Assembly: GCF_008327685.1 (NCBI RefSeq)
Contig: NZ_BDDE01000011.1
Span: 463,093-527,092, forward strand
Direction of reading: 5' to 3'
Origin: Actinomadura sp. K4S16
Lineage (GTDB): Bacteria; Actinomycetota; Actinomycetes; Streptosporangiales; Streptosporangiaceae
Length of the DNA stretch: 64,000 bases
In this document: positions 55,104-63,569 of the stretch, in pieces
Numbering within the stretch: the first letter of the stretch is position 1
How the letters are laid out: each line of letters starts with the position of its first letter
Program-made: the position numbers and the translations under genes
The notes under the pieces: model-generated
Told to the model about the DNA's origin: nothing
The model's input: the letters and a program-made list of their open reading frames with translations, nothing else
Databases searched by the model: none

Positions 55104-55127
55104 AAAACCCTTGCCGGTAAGGGTTTT
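55104..55127. terminator. Dyad AAAACCCTT/AAGGGTTTT after the AAA-like gene
   Basis: Perfect 9-bp arms around GCCGGT, with A- and T-runs at the ends, lie 52 bp behind the AAA-like stop and 51 bp before the WYL start. It could be a bidirectional terminator, or the operator of the WYL regulator. A second small dyad (CCCTT-CGG-AAGGG) follows. Confidence 0.5.
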
Positions 55128-55177
55128 AAGCCCCTTCGGAAGGGTGCGAGGGCGGCGGACGGGGTCACGATGGGTGC

Positions 55178-56293
55178 GTGGATCGCGTAGATCGGCTGCT
55201 GGCGCTCGTCGCGGAGCTGCGTGCGGCCTCCCCCGACCCGCTGGACCCGGCGGTGCTGGCCGCGCGGCTCGGGGTCAGCGAGCGGACCGTCCGCCGCGAC
55301 CTGGAGCTGCTGACGCACGGCGGGCTGCCGGTGCGGGCGGAGAAGGGCCGCGGGTACGCGCTGCCCGAGTCCGCCGCCCGCGAGCCGCTGTCGGAGGTGG
55401 GCTCGCTGCTGGGCCCGGTGCACGACACGCTCGCCGAGGCGGTCCGCACCCGCCGGGTCGTGCGGCTGGCCTACACCGACCAGGCGGGGGCGCGCAGCTT
55501 CCGCGACGTCGAGGCGCACGGCCTGGTCGTGGCCCCCTACGGGGAGTACCTGGTGGGGTGGTGCCGGATGCGCGACGGGCCGCGGATGTTCCGGCTCGAC
55601 CGGATCGGCGCGGCGTTCCTGTCGGGGCGGGGCGCGGAGGTGCGGGATCTGGACGAGCTGCTGGCGGCGCTGCGGGTGCCGATGCCGCGCCCTGCGGCAG
55701 AGGCGGGGCCGCGGGGCCCGGCGGGCGCGGCGCGGGCCCGGGCGTGGACGCTGGACCGGCTGGAGTCGGTGCGGACGCGGCTGCGCGACGCCGCCGCGGA
55801 GGTCCGCGGCGGCGGCGCGGGCGCGGCGGCGCTGCGCGGGGTGCTGGGGCATCTGGCCGAGTGGACGCGCTGGCAGGTGGCGGCGATCCGGTCGGCGGCG
55901 ACGGGTGAGGACCCGGTGCTGGAGGGCCGCCCCCCGGCGTTCCCGCCCGCCTTCGGGCGGGAGATGCCCTATGACGCGCGGGAGCGGATGATCCAGGACG
56001 CGATGGCGCTGCGGTCGCTGAGCGACCTGGCGCGCGATCTGCGGCAGGTGCTGGAGGCGGTCGCGCACTGGGCCGCCGATTGCGACGACGCGCTGTGGGA
56101 GGCCGAGCTGCCCGATCCGCGCCCGTACGGGCCGCCGGGCCCGCCGCGTCCCCTGGCGGATCTGCTGGCGGGCTGGCGGGGCCCGCTCGCCCACATCGAG
56201 TGGCATCTGGACCGGCTCACCGACGAGCCGCCGCCTCCGGCGGGCGACGACGAGGACGTGTGGGTCGTGGACCGCTGCCCCCTGCAGGCCTGA
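55178..56293 (+). CDS. WYL regulator fused to a DinB/ClbS-like domain
   Basis: A 371-residue fusion. The N-terminus has an HTH_11 motif (RVDRLLALVAELRAASP, LAARLGVSERTVRRDLELLTHGGLPVRAEKGRGYAL). The WYL domain follows (RRVVRLAYTDQAGARSFRDVEAHGLVVAPYGEYLVGWCRMRDGPRMFRLDRI). The final ~190 residues (LESVRTRLRDAAAEVRGG, LRGVLGHLAEWTRWQVAAI, LAHIEWHLDRL) look like a four-helix DinB/maleylpyruvate isomerase or ClbS-type bundle with His residues. The first domains are certain; the last is a pattern-level call. The start GTG at 55178 lies 125 bp behind the AAA-like gene. Confidence 0.85.
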   Translation: MDRVDRLLALVAELRAASPDPLDPAVLAARLGVSERTVRRDLELLTHGGLPVRAEKGRGYALPESAAREPLSEVGSLLGPVHDTLAEAVRTRRVVRLAYTDQAGARSFRDVEAHGLVVAPYGEYLVGWCRMRDGPRMFRLDRIGAAFLSGRGAEVRDLDELLAALRVPMPRPAAEAGPRGPAGAARARAWTLDRLESVRTRLRDAAAEVRGGGAGAAALRGVLGHLAEWTRWQVAAIRSAATGEDPVLEGRPPAFPPAFGREMPYDARERMIQDAMALRSLSDLARDLRQVLEAVAHWAADCDDALWEAELPDPRPYGPPGPPRPLADLLAGWRGPLAHIEWHLDRLTDEPPPPAGDDEDVWVVDRCPLQA

Positions 56294-56304
56294 CCCGGGC
56301 GGGT

Positions 56305-56814
56305 TCAGTCGGCCGGGGTGTCGACGGCGAGGGCGGGGGTGTCCAGGGGGTCGAGGTCGCGGGTGAACCAGACGGCCTTACCCGGCGGCGCGGGCCGGGC
56401 GCCGAACTCGGTGGCGAGGGAGGCGACCAGCAGCAGCCCGCGGCCGGCCTCGGACCAGTCCAGGACGGGGGGCGGCGCGCCGGGCGCGCCCGGCGCGCGG
56501 GGGTCGGCGTCGCCGACCTCGCCGGTGAGGCGGACCCCGGCCCTGGTGGCGTCCAGGCGCAGGGCGAGGCGCACGGGCCCGGCGCCGTGCACGACGGCGT
56601 TGGTGACGAGCTCGTCCACGATGAGGACGATGTCGTCGGTGTCGTCGGGGCCTGTGACGCGCCACCGCCGCAGTGTCCGGCGGGTGAGCTCGCGTGCCCG
56701 GGCCGCGGCGCGGGGCCCGGTGTCCAGATCCCAGGCCATCGCCACGCCGCCGTCGTCCCTGCCGGTGGTTCCGCCGCCCGCAGGCCTCGTGGTCCCCGTC
56801 CCCGTGGTGCGCAC
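56305..56814 (-). CDS. HATPase_c anti-sigma/RsbW-like ATP-binding protein
   Basis: A 169-residue protein with one GHKL ATPase domain: ELTRRTLRRW, N-box DIVLIVDELVTNAVVHGAG and G-box WSEAGRGLLLVASLATEFGA. It is of the small RsbW-like serine kinase type, abundant in actinomycetes, which phosphorylate anti-sigma antagonists or act alone. The start is GTG at 56814 after GGTGAGGAG; ATG 56739 (MAWDLD) is an alternative. No partner anti-sigma antagonist is adjacent. It is convergent with the WYL-DinB gene. Confidence 0.88.
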   Translation of the reverse strand: MRTTGTGTTRPAGGGTTGRDDGGVAMAWDLDTGPRAAARARELTRRTLRRWRVTGPDDTDDIVLIVDELVTNAVVHGAGPVRLALRLDATRAGVRLTGEVGDADPRAPGAPGAPPPVLDWSEAGRGLLLVASLATEFGARPAPPGKAVWFTRDLDPLDTPALAVDTPAD

Positions 56815-57035
56815 TTCCCCGTCTCCTCACCTGTGCCGGGTTTCGCCGCCGGTGCTCGCGGTCGTGCGGGCCCCCCGCGTGGCGACCGGGCGGTCTCCCC
56901 GCATTTCCCGCATGACTCATATTCGTGGACGCGTCTGCGGGCGGACCGGTGCACGGGCGCAGGCAACCCTCACCGCGGGGTGAGGTGAAGTTCACATGCG
57001 GGGTGGCGATGGAGGAGGCACCCGCGCGGAGCCGC

Positions 57036-57041
57036 TACAGT
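57036..57041 (+). promoter_or_regulatory. Candidate -10 element of a small RNA
   Basis: TACAGT in GCCGCTACAGTGGG, placed so that transcription would begin about 57048, at the foot of the long-range helix described for the RNA. No convincing -35 is seen. Confidence 0.35.
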
Positions 57042-57044
57042 GGG

Positions 57045-57215
57045 TGCGTCGGTGTGGCATGTGTCCCCCGGGCTCTACCTGATGCCTTCGGGGAATACCG
57101 CCGGTCCCATGCGGTCCGGGCTGGAGCTTCGTTGTGCCTTTCGCCGTGAGGCGACCACCACACCGGCTTGAACGCCAAGGCCCCGGCGGGCTCGCCCCGC
57201 CGGGGCCTTGGCGTT
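57045..57215 (+). ncRNA. Candidate terminated small RNA, 6S-like or 6C-like
   Basis: A region of about 170 nt with no protein gene, starting behind a TACAGT element and ending in a strong hairpin. CGGTGTGG (57050-57057) pairs with CCACACCG (57158-57165) as a closing helix. Inside are GGCAT/ATGCC around a CCCCC loop (57056-57086), a C(TTCG)G-type tetraloop (57085-57092) and GCCT/AGGC (57136-57152). Overall it looks like a folded RNA with a closing stem and a terminator, as in 6S RNA. I cannot match it to a specific Rfam family, so the type is open. Confidence 0.45.
57171..57215 (+). terminator. Strong hairpin ending the candidate small RNA
   Basis: A perfect 20-bp stem (57171-57190 with 57196-57215, starting AACGCCAAGG) around a 5-nt loop, followed by TTCG. 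This is one of the longest perfect stems in the window and fits a rho-independent type terminator without a long U-run. Confidence 0.75.
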
Positions 57216-57423
57216 CGCACGTCCCACGGACCCTCCTGCCGCCCAGCAGGTGGGCGGTCAGCCGCCGGGATACCGGCGAGCCGGGCGAGATGGCCCTGAT
57301 CTACGACCGCGCCCGCTGACCCGGCCGGGGCGGCGGCGTCCGCCTGACCGGCCCGCGAGGACGATTGGACCGAGTTTTGGCGGTAGCTCGACCGGGATGA
57401 GGAGGACGGTCAAGTCGTCGCCC

Positions 57424-58293
57424 TCAGTGTCCGTCGCGGACCACCGCCAACCCGCCGACCCGGGTGGTGATGCCCGCAGGCCCGCGCCGGGCCGAAGCGA
57501 GCACGCTGGCCGGTCGACCGAGGGTGTCACCCTGCTCCACCTCGATCGCGACCCTCTGCGCCCCTGTCGTGTCGAGCAGGTGGGCGGCCAGGCAGCCGGT
57601 GCTGTTGGCGTTGGCGACGTCCTCGTCGACACCGATCGCCGGCGCGAACATCCGCGCCGCACCCGGTCGGTCGCCCACCGGCGGTACGTACACGAAACAG
57701 CCGAGGAGCCCGTACCGCCGGCACGCCGCCGTCAGCCTGCCGAGGTGTGGGCGGACTCGGAGCAGCGCCGACCGGTCGTTTACCGGTACCAGCATGCGCG
57801 GGGCGCCGGGCGCGGCGATCCGTGGCGCGTCGGTCGGATGCGGATCGTCCGCGGTGAGCCCGAGCGCGGCGACGATCGCGGCGCGCTCGTCCGGTGCCGG
57901 GTGACGCAGCGCGACGAGGCCCTGGTCGAACCACACCTCGATGCCGGCGGGGCGGCGGATCGCGAGGGTGTCGAACGTGCGCCCGCCGGTGTGCTGGCGG
58001 TCGTTCAGTTCGCCCAGTGCGGTGCGGGTCAACCGGACGGCCTGCGCGGCAACGGTGCCGTGGCCGCAGCCGGAAAGTTCGGCGGTGGCGGTGAAGAACC
58101 GGACCGGCCGGCCACCGTCCGGCGTCTGCCCCGGGCCGAGGAACGCCGCGTGCGAGGTGCCGGCCGCAGCGGCGACCGCACGCCGGTCCGCGTCCGTCGC
58201 CGCCGGGTCGTCGTCGGTGACGGCCGTGGGGCTGCCGCCCCGGCCGTCGCGCCGCACGCACGCATCGACCACCGTGACATCCGGCCAGGACAT
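57424..58293 (-). CDS. PhzF-family isomerase/epimerase
   Basis: A 289-residue protein with the two-lobed diaminopimelate-epimerase fold of PhzF. ATAELSGCGHGTVAAQAVRL carries the catalytic Glu and CGH(A/G)T signature, and RMFAPAIGVDEDVANANSTGCLAAHLL matches the second-lobe signature. PhzF isomerises trans-2,3-dihydro-3-hydroxyanthranilate in phenazine formation, but most homologues, including this isolated one, have unknown substrates. No phenazine genes are near. The gene lies 47 bp upstream of the DUF1330 gene in the reading direction of neither operon partner, so it is probably its own unit or downstream of DUF1330. Confidence 0.87.
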   Translation of the reverse strand: MSWPDVTVVDACVRRDGRGGSPTAVTDDDPAATDADRRAVAAAAGTSHAAFLGPGQTPDGGRPVRFFTATAELSGCGHGTVAAQAVRLTRTALGELNDRQHTGGRTFDTLAIRRPAGIEVWFDQGLVALRHPAPDERAAIVAALGLTADDPHPTDAPRIAAPGAPRMLVPVNDRSALLRVRPHLGRLTAACRRYGLLGCFVYVPPVGDRPGAARMFAPAIGVDEDVANANSTGCLAAHLLDTTGAQRVAIEVEQGDTLGRPASVLASARRGPAGITTRVGGLAVVRDGH

Positions 58294-58340
58294 CGGCCCA
58301 CCTTTGACGCTCGATGCTCGGAGATGGCTGGGCCCGTCCT

Positions 58341-58634
58341 TCAGCCGATGCCTTCGATGATGCGGAAGTCGCGCTCGACGCTGTCGGAGAGGACCACCAG
58401 CGCCTTCTGGTATGCCTCGCTCTCGTATGCCGCGACGGCCTGTTCGAAGCTGTCGAACTCGATCAGAATGACGCGTTGCGTGTTTCCGGCTTCGTGGGCG
58501 ACGACTCGGCTGCCACGGGACAGGAGCCGCCCGCCGCCGGCTCGGACGGCCGGACCGGCCAGCTTGTCGTAGGCGGTCAGCTTCTCAGGGTCGGAAATGG
58601 CGCGGTAGACACTGACCCAGTAGCCCTTGGCCAT
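58341..58634 (-). CDS. DUF1330 domain protein
   Basis: A 97-residue ferredoxin-like alpha/beta protein: KGYWVSVYRAISDPEKLTAYDKLAGPAVRAGGGRLLSRG and VILIEFDSFEQAVAAYESEAYQKAL, exactly the DUF1330 pattern. ATG 58634 follows GGAGGTCCCC. It is divergent from the HxlR regulator and read into the PhzF gene 47 bp downstream, so the two may form a transcript controlled by HxlR. Catalytic role unknown; members are related to dimeric alpha-beta barrel monooxygenases. Confidence 0.9.
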   Translation of the reverse strand: MAKGYWVSVYRAISDPEKLTAYDKLAGPAVRAGGGRLLSRGSRVVAHEAGNTQRVILIEFDSFEQAVAAYESEAYQKALVVLSDSVERDFRIIEGIG

Positions 58635-58874
58635 GGGGACCTCCTGTGTTCGGCCGGACATGTCCGACTTCGAATTGACGCTCGGATTGCTCGATCCCGG
58701 CGACGGAGCACCGGGCGTTTGCGAGGACGTGCTGATACGGCCTGGTTCGGCTCTGCCGCCCGCGGCTGCCGGTCCGCGTCCCGGCGCCGCCTTCCTCAGT
58801 GCTTCGGAAATCGAATCGACGGATACACGATAGTGTGTCGGATATCGAAGCAGCAAGATGGGACGGTACGACGG

Positions 58875-59228
58875 ATGGCGGCACCCAGGCCGGGACGGGC
58901 GGTCCGAGGGTCGAGCACCGGCCGGCCGCTGATGGCCGCCCTCGACCTGTTCGGCCGCAGGTGGAACCTGCGGATCGTCTGGGAACTGCAACACGGGCCG
59001 GTCGGGTTCCGCGCGCTGCAGGAGCGCTGCGACGACATGTCCTCCAGCGTGCTGCGGCAACGGCTGACCGAGCTGGTCGACGCCTCCCTCGTCGAGCAGC
59101 TTCCGGACACCACCTACGCCCTCACCGAGCTGGGCCACGGCGCCCGCCGCGCGCTGCGCCCGCTCGTCCGGTGGTCCGCGGAGTGGGCCGCGACCCTCTC
59201 CGCCTCCGGCTCCGAAGACGCCCGCTAG
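58875..59228 (+). CDS. HxlR-family transcriptional regulator
   Basis: A 117-residue winged-helix regulator: LMAALDLFGRRWNLRIVWELQHGPVGFRALQERCDDMSSSVLRQRLTELVDASLVEQLPDTTYALTELGHGARRALRPLVRW. This is the HxlR pattern, except that the usual N-terminal Cys is not visible. It is divergent from the DUF1330-PhzF pair, which it is likely to control. TATCGAAGCA occurs both upstream (58843-58852) and just behind the gene (59238-59247). Confidence 0.9.
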   Translation: MAAPRPGRAVRGSSTGRPLMAALDLFGRRWNLRIVWELQHGPVGFRALQERCDDMSSSVLRQRLTELVDASLVEQLPDTTYALTELGHGARRALRPLVRWSAEWAATLSASGSEDAR

Positions 59229-59498
59229 CGCTTCTGGTATCGAAGCACCAGCGTCATGCGGCCGCGAGGAGGCCGAGTGCGGGAATCAGCGGTAGGCGCC
59301 AGCGGTCGGCCGCGAGTTGGGCCCGCCGTCACCGAACCGTCGTCGCCCCGGCGGAGCTGCAGCCAGAACCCGGTCCGATCCCTCCTCGCGGGCCGACTTG
59401 GGCGGCCGGCGGCGTGCTCAAGCCGCCGCCGCGGGCGCCTCGCGGGCGCGGGCCCTGCCGGGTGGCTGGGTAGCGGGAGGCGGCGGGGCGGGGTGGGG

Positions 59499-59699
59499 TT
59501 AGAGGAGGGCGGCGGCGATTCCGGCGGCTACGGCGGCCAGGACGATGAGGGCGGCGGCCGCGGCGAGGGCGATCGTGCGGGCGCGGCGGGCGCGGGGGGT
59601 GCCGAGGCGTGCGAGGCGCTGGGCCAGGCGGGGGTCGTCCTCGCTCAGGCGGACCTCGATCTGGCTGAGGATCCGCTGCTCCTCCATCGACAGCGCCAT
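59499..59699 (-). CDS. DUF3040 small membrane protein
   Basis: A 66-residue protein: ALSMEEQRILSQIEVRLSEDDPRLAQRL is the DUF3040 signature, followed by one membrane segment (TIALAAAAALIVLAAVAAGIAAALL). ATG 59699 follows GGAGGTATGAAGC. Common in actinomycetes and of unknown function. It lies 58 bp downstream of the glycosidase-like lipoprotein gene in the same direction. Confidence 0.9.
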   Translation of the reverse strand: MALSMEEQRILSQIEVRLSEDDPRLAQRLARLGTPRARRARTIALAAAAALIVLAAVAAGIAAALL

Positions 59700-59757
59700 G
59701 CTTCATACCTCCGGGGGGTGGTCAGGTGACAGGATTCCTGCCCACGGACCATGATCA

Positions 59758-61380
59758 TTATCCCTCGGGGGCGGTGGCCGTCGCGCCGCGTCCGGGTCGG
59801 CTCTCGTGGTGGAGCCGGTCAAGGGCGGTGACGTAGTAGGTGTAGGAGCGGCCGGGCTTGGCGGCGGGGTCGATGATGCCGCCGCCGCGGACGTCGGCGA
59901 TGAGGTCGCGGGGGCGGACGGGGGCGCAGCCGGGCTTGCCGCCCTCGGCCCGGTAGACGGCGTAGGAGACCGCGCCCTGCGAGGTCCGCCAGGTGACCTT
60001 CACGCCCTTGCCGTCCTTGCCGGAGGCCGGGACGGCGGCGGTGCCCTGCACCGAGGGGGGCGCCTGCCCGCCGCGGCGGGCGGGGACGGGCGGGACGGCA
60101 GGGCGGGAGTAGTGGTCCTCGCGGAGGCGGGCGGCGAACCCGCGCCGGTTGGCGGCGAGGTCGGAGGCGCTGAAGAACACGTCGCCGCCGATCTGCGGGT
60201 ACCGGGCGTTGAGGGCGAGGTGGCGCGACAGTTCGGCGGGCTTGCGCCAGGTCGCGTCCTCGCCGACGCGGTAGGCGGCCTGGCCGATGGTCAGCTGGAC
60301 GCCGGTGCCCTCGACCTGGCGGGCCCACCAGGGGGCGAGCTCGGCGTAGTCGGCGCGGGGGTCGCCGATGGGCCAGTACAGCTGGGGGGTGACGTAGTCG
60401 AGCCAGCCCTTTTTGATCCATTTGCGGGTGTCGGCGTAGATGTCGTCGTAGCTCTGCAGGGCGGAGGTGGACGACCCGGCGGGGTCGCTGCTCTTGTTGC
60501 GCCACACGCCGAAGGGGCTGATGCCGAACCGCACCCATGGCTTGGCGGCGTGGATGCGGGCCGACAGCGACTCGACGAGGGTGTCGACGTTGCGGCGGCG
60601 CCAGTCGGCCCTCTTCATGCCGTCGCCGTAGGCCTTGTAGGCGGCGTCGTCGGGGAAGTCGCCGTCCTCGGGGTAGGGGTAGAAGTAGTCGTCGAAGTGG
60701 ACGGCGTCGATGTCGTACTTGCCGACGACGTCCATGACGGCCTTGGTCGCCAGGTCGCGGACCTGGGGCAGGCCCGGGTCGTACCACAGGCCCTTGCCGT
60801 ACTTGCGGACCCAGTCGGGGTGCTGCCGGGCGGGGCTCTTGGGCGACAGCTTCTTCAGGTCGGCCTGGCGGGACACGCGGTAGGGGTTGAACCAGGCGTG
60901 GAACTCCAGGTTGCGGGCGTGGGCCTCCTCGAGCATGAACGCCAGCGCGTCGTAGCCGGGGTCCTTGCCCTGGGTGCCGGTGAGCCACTGCGACCACGGC
61001 TCGTACGGGGAGGCGTAGAACGCGTCGGAGTTGGGGCGGATCTGGACGAACACCGCGTTCATGTTCATCGCGGTGGCGGTGTCGAGGAGCCGGGTGAACT
61101 GCTTCTTCTGGTCGGCGGCGGAGGCGCCGGGGTCCTTGGGCCAGTCGGTGTTGCCGACGCTGGCGATCCACATGCCGCGCAGCTGCCGCCCCTTGGCGCC
61201 GTCGGGCGCGGGGACGCCCGGGCACTCGGCCCTGGCGTCGGGGGGCACGGGCCCGCGGGCGCCGTCCTCGCGCCCGCCCGTGCCGCCGAGGGCGGTGATG
61301 CCGCAGGCGGCGAGCGCGCCCGCCGACACTCCCGCCGTCAACGCCGCCGCCGCTTGCCGGGTCCTCGATCGCCATGCCAT
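59758..61380 (-). CDS. GH10-like (DUF187/GHL10) lipoprotein with C-terminal Fn3-like domain
   Basis: A 540-residue exported protein. The lipobox is LAAC at about 23-26 (GALAACGITALGG), so it should be a membrane-anchored lipoprotein. The GHL10 barrel runs from RQLRGMWIASVGNTDWP, with NAVFVQIRPNSDAFYAS, FHAWFNPYRVS, GLWYDPGLPQVRDL, VHFDDYFYPYP and DYVTPQLYWPIGD. The C-terminus (about 430-540) is fibronectin-III-like (VKVTWRTSQGAVSYAVYRAEGG). Relatives such as E. coli DigH cleave denuded peptidoglycan, so a cell-wall role is likely. The ATG is at 61380. Confidence 0.9.
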   Translation of the reverse strand: MAWRSRTRQAAAALTAGVSAGALAACGITALGGTGGREDGARGPVPPDARAECPGVPAPDGAKGRQLRGMWIASVGNTDWPKDPGASAADQKKQFTRLLDTATAMNMNAVFVQIRPNSDAFYASPYEPWSQWLTGTQGKDPGYDALAFMLEEAHARNLEFHAWFNPYRVSRQADLKKLSPKSPARQHPDWVRKYGKGLWYDPGLPQVRDLATKAVMDVVGKYDIDAVHFDDYFYPYPEDGDFPDDAAYKAYGDGMKRADWRRRNVDTLVESLSARIHAAKPWVRFGISPFGVWRNKSSDPAGSSTSALQSYDDIYADTRKWIKKGWLDYVTPQLYWPIGDPRADYAELAPWWARQVEGTGVQLTIGQAAYRVGEDATWRKPAELSRHLALNARYPQIGGDVFFSASDLAANRRGFAARLREDHYSRPAVPPVPARRGGQAPPSVQGTAAVPASGKDGKGVKVTWRTSQGAVSYAVYRAEGGKPGCAPVRPRDLIADVRGGGIIDPAAKPGRSYTYYVTALDRLHHESRPGRGATATAPEG

Positions 61381-61544
61381 AGCGGCCCATTGTTACGCAC
61401 GCGCCGCGATGCCATGGACGAAACAGCGATGCCCGTGTGATCCCCCACTGTCCCGTTATGCCCGATCCTCTGCATTGCGATCTTCGAACACGCGTTCCAT
61501 ACTGGCCGGACGGTTCATCGATCACACGTTCGAGGAGGTGGGGC

Positions 61545-62573
61545 ATGCGCTGGGATCATCTCCGGCTGGACGAGGCCGGCGTGCCCGGCGGGCAGGCGCC
61601 GCCGCTGATCGAGCGCGGCGCGGTGGCCCGCACGTTCGACACCCCGGAGTTCCGCGGCATGACCTTCTACGAGGTCCGCGCCAGGACGATCGTCAACAAG
61701 GTGCCGGAGGCGTCCCGCGTCCCGTTCCGCTGGACGGTCAACCCCTACCGGGGATGCTCACATGCCTGCATTTACTGCTTTGCCAGAAAAACCCATGAAT
61801 ACCTCGACATGGATGCGGGTGCGGACTTCGACTCGCGGATCGTGGTCAAGGTCAACGCCGCCGAGCGGGTGCGGGCGGAGCTGGCGGCGCCGCGGTGGCG
61901 GGGCGAGCACATCGCGATGGGCACCAACGTCGACTGCTACCAGCGCGCCGAGGGCCGCTACCGGCTGATGCCGGGCGTCCTGGCGGCGCTGACGGAGGCG
62001 GCCAACCCGTTCTCGATCCTGACCAAGGGGTCGTTGATCCTGCGCGACCTGCCGCTGCTGCGGGAGGCGGCCGCCCGCACGCGGGTGAGCACGGCGGTGT
62101 CGGTCGGCTCGGTCGACCGCGACCTGTGGCGAGCGGTGGAGCCGGGCACGCCGCCGCCCCGCCGGCGGCTGGAGGTGTGCGCGGTGCTGAACGAGGCGGG
62201 CATCGGCTGCGGCGTGCTGATGGGCCCGGTCATCCCCTACCTGTCGGACTCCCCCGCGCAGCTGGAGGCGGCGGTCCGGCAGATCGCCGACGCGGGCGCC
62301 ACGTCGGTGTCGGCGATCACGCTGCACCTGCGCCCCGGGGCCCGGGAGTGGTTCCTGTCCTGGCTGCGCGAGCACCATCCCGACCTGGTGGTCCCCTACG
62401 CGCGCCTGTACCGCGGCGGCGCCTACGCTCCACGCGAGTACCAGGAGCGGATCGCGCGGCGTGTCCGCGAGCTGGCCGCCCGGTACGGCGTCGGCGGCCG
62501 CGCGACGCACCGGCCCGCCCGCACGCCTCCCCCGCCACCGCCTCCTCGACCGGAGCAGCTCGCCCTCCTGTGA
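61545..62573 (+). CDS. Rv2578c-family radical SAM protein
   Basis: A 342-residue radical SAM protein: FRWTVNPYRGCSHACIYCFARKTHEYLD has C71-x3-C75-x2-C78 for the [4Fe-4S] cluster and the rest matches the SPL-related Rv2578c family (VNAAERVRAELAAPRWRGEHIAMGTNVDCYQRAEGRYRLM). The C-terminus is Pro-rich. ATG 61545 follows GAGGAGGTGGGGC. Codon use is abruptly AT-rich for about 60 bp over the cysteine motif (61755-61814, about 45% GC). Function is unknown, though related to photoproduct lyases. Confidence 0.92.
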   Translation: MRWDHLRLDEAGVPGGQAPPLIERGAVARTFDTPEFRGMTFYEVRARTIVNKVPEASRVPFRWTVNPYRGCSHACIYCFARKTHEYLDMDAGADFDSRIVVKVNAAERVRAELAAPRWRGEHIAMGTNVDCYQRAEGRYRLMPGVLAALTEAANPFSILTKGSLILRDLPLLREAAARTRVSTAVSVGSVDRDLWRAVEPGTPPPRRRLEVCAVLNEAGIGCGVLMGPVIPYLSDSPAQLEAAVRQIADAGATSVSAITLHLRPGAREWFLSWLREHHPDLVVPYARLYRGGAYAPREYQERIARRVRELAARYGVGGRATHRPARTPPPPPPPRPEQLALL

Positions 62574-62600
62574 CCCGCGGAACCGGGTCCGCAGGCGCGA

Positions 62601-63407
62601 TCAGCGGCGGATCGCGCCCGGCGCCGGTGCGGGCTCCGGGGTGGGGCGGCGGTGGATGAAGGGGGCGGAGCGGCCGGGGGCCAGGTGGGGGCGCAGGGTG
62701 AGGTCGTCGGTGTAGTCGCCGCCGCGCTCGGTGCGGTACGGGATGGGGTCGGCGGTGGGCAGGGCGTGCAGGCGGGCGTCGAGAGCGGCGGCGGCCGCGG
62801 CGTGGTCGGCGGGGGTGGCGCGGTCGGCGCCGGTGACGACCAGGGGCGGCAGGACGTCCATGCCGGTGTAGAACAGCGTGCCGTGCAGGAGGGGGAACAG
62901 CAGGTCCTCGGCGGCGCCGTGGACGCCGCGGGGGCCCAGGCCGGTGGAGCGGGCGCCGGCGGTGGTGACGACCAGTGCGCGGCGTCCGGCGAGGCCGCCG
63001 TCGCCGTAGCGGAGGGTGCGGCCTTCGTCGTCGGTGACGCCGAAGGCGAAGCCCTGGACGAAGACGCGGTCGAACCAGCCCTTCAGGATGGCGGGCATCC
63101 CGTACCACCACAGGGGGAACTGCACGACCAGCGCGTCCGCCCAGGTGATCTTGTCCTGTTCGGCGCGGATGTCGGGGGCCAGGGCGCCGGCGGCGTGGGC
63201 GCGTTCGGACGCGGCGCCGACGATGAGGCGGCTCGCGGGGTCGTGGCCGAAGTCGGCGGGGCCGACGAGGGGGTTCCAGCCCATCGCGTACAGGTCGGAG
63301 TGGCGGACGCGGTGCCCGTCGCGGCGCAGGGTGGCGGCGCCGCGGTCGCGCAGCGCGCCGTTGAGGGAGCGGCCCTCGGGGTGGGCGAAGATCCACAGGA
63401 CGTTCAC
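62601..63407 (-). CDS. NAD(P)H:quinone oxidoreductase (flavodoxin-like, NQO1/MdaB type)
   Basis: A 268-residue flavodoxin-fold reductase: NVLWIFAHPEGRSLNGAL, DALVVQFPLWWYGMPAILKGWFDRVFVQGFAFG, and GLAGRRALVVTTAGA. This is the Flavodoxin_2 pattern for two-electron reduction of quinones or azo compounds. It starts with GTG at 63407 after GGAAGACAG. It is divergent from the GlxA/AraC regulator that begins at 63570, a common arrangement in which the regulator controls the reductase. Confidence 0.92.
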   Translation of the reverse strand: MNVLWIFAHPEGRSLNGALRDRGAATLRRDGHRVRHSDLYAMGWNPLVGPADFGHDPASRLIVGAASERAHAAGALAPDIRAEQDKITWADALVVQFPLWWYGMPAILKGWFDRVFVQGFAFGVTDDEGRTLRYGDGGLAGRRALVVTTAGARSTGLGPRGVHGAAEDLLFPLLHGTLFYTGMDVLPPLVVTGADRATPADHAAAAAALDARLHALPTADPIPYRTERGGDYTDDLTLRPHLAPGRSAPFIHRRPTPEPAPAPGAIRR

Positions 63408-63569
63408 GGCGCTGTCTTCCTTCCCGGTTCGTCGGCTCCGGTGCCGGCTTTCTGGGTGCCGGCCTTCTCGGTCGGCTTGCTCGGTGGCGGCCGGTCCGGT
63501 GTCGATGCTGCCGGGCGGGGGGCGCCGAGGGTGAGTGGCCGGTGGGCCATGCTGTGCAAGGATCGGGCC

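Noticed and set aside
57045..57215. Identification as SRP RNA, tmRNA or a tRNA
   Set aside because: The GGAAGGAAGCAGCC-type SRP loop, tmRNA tag and tRNA T-loop motifs are all absent.
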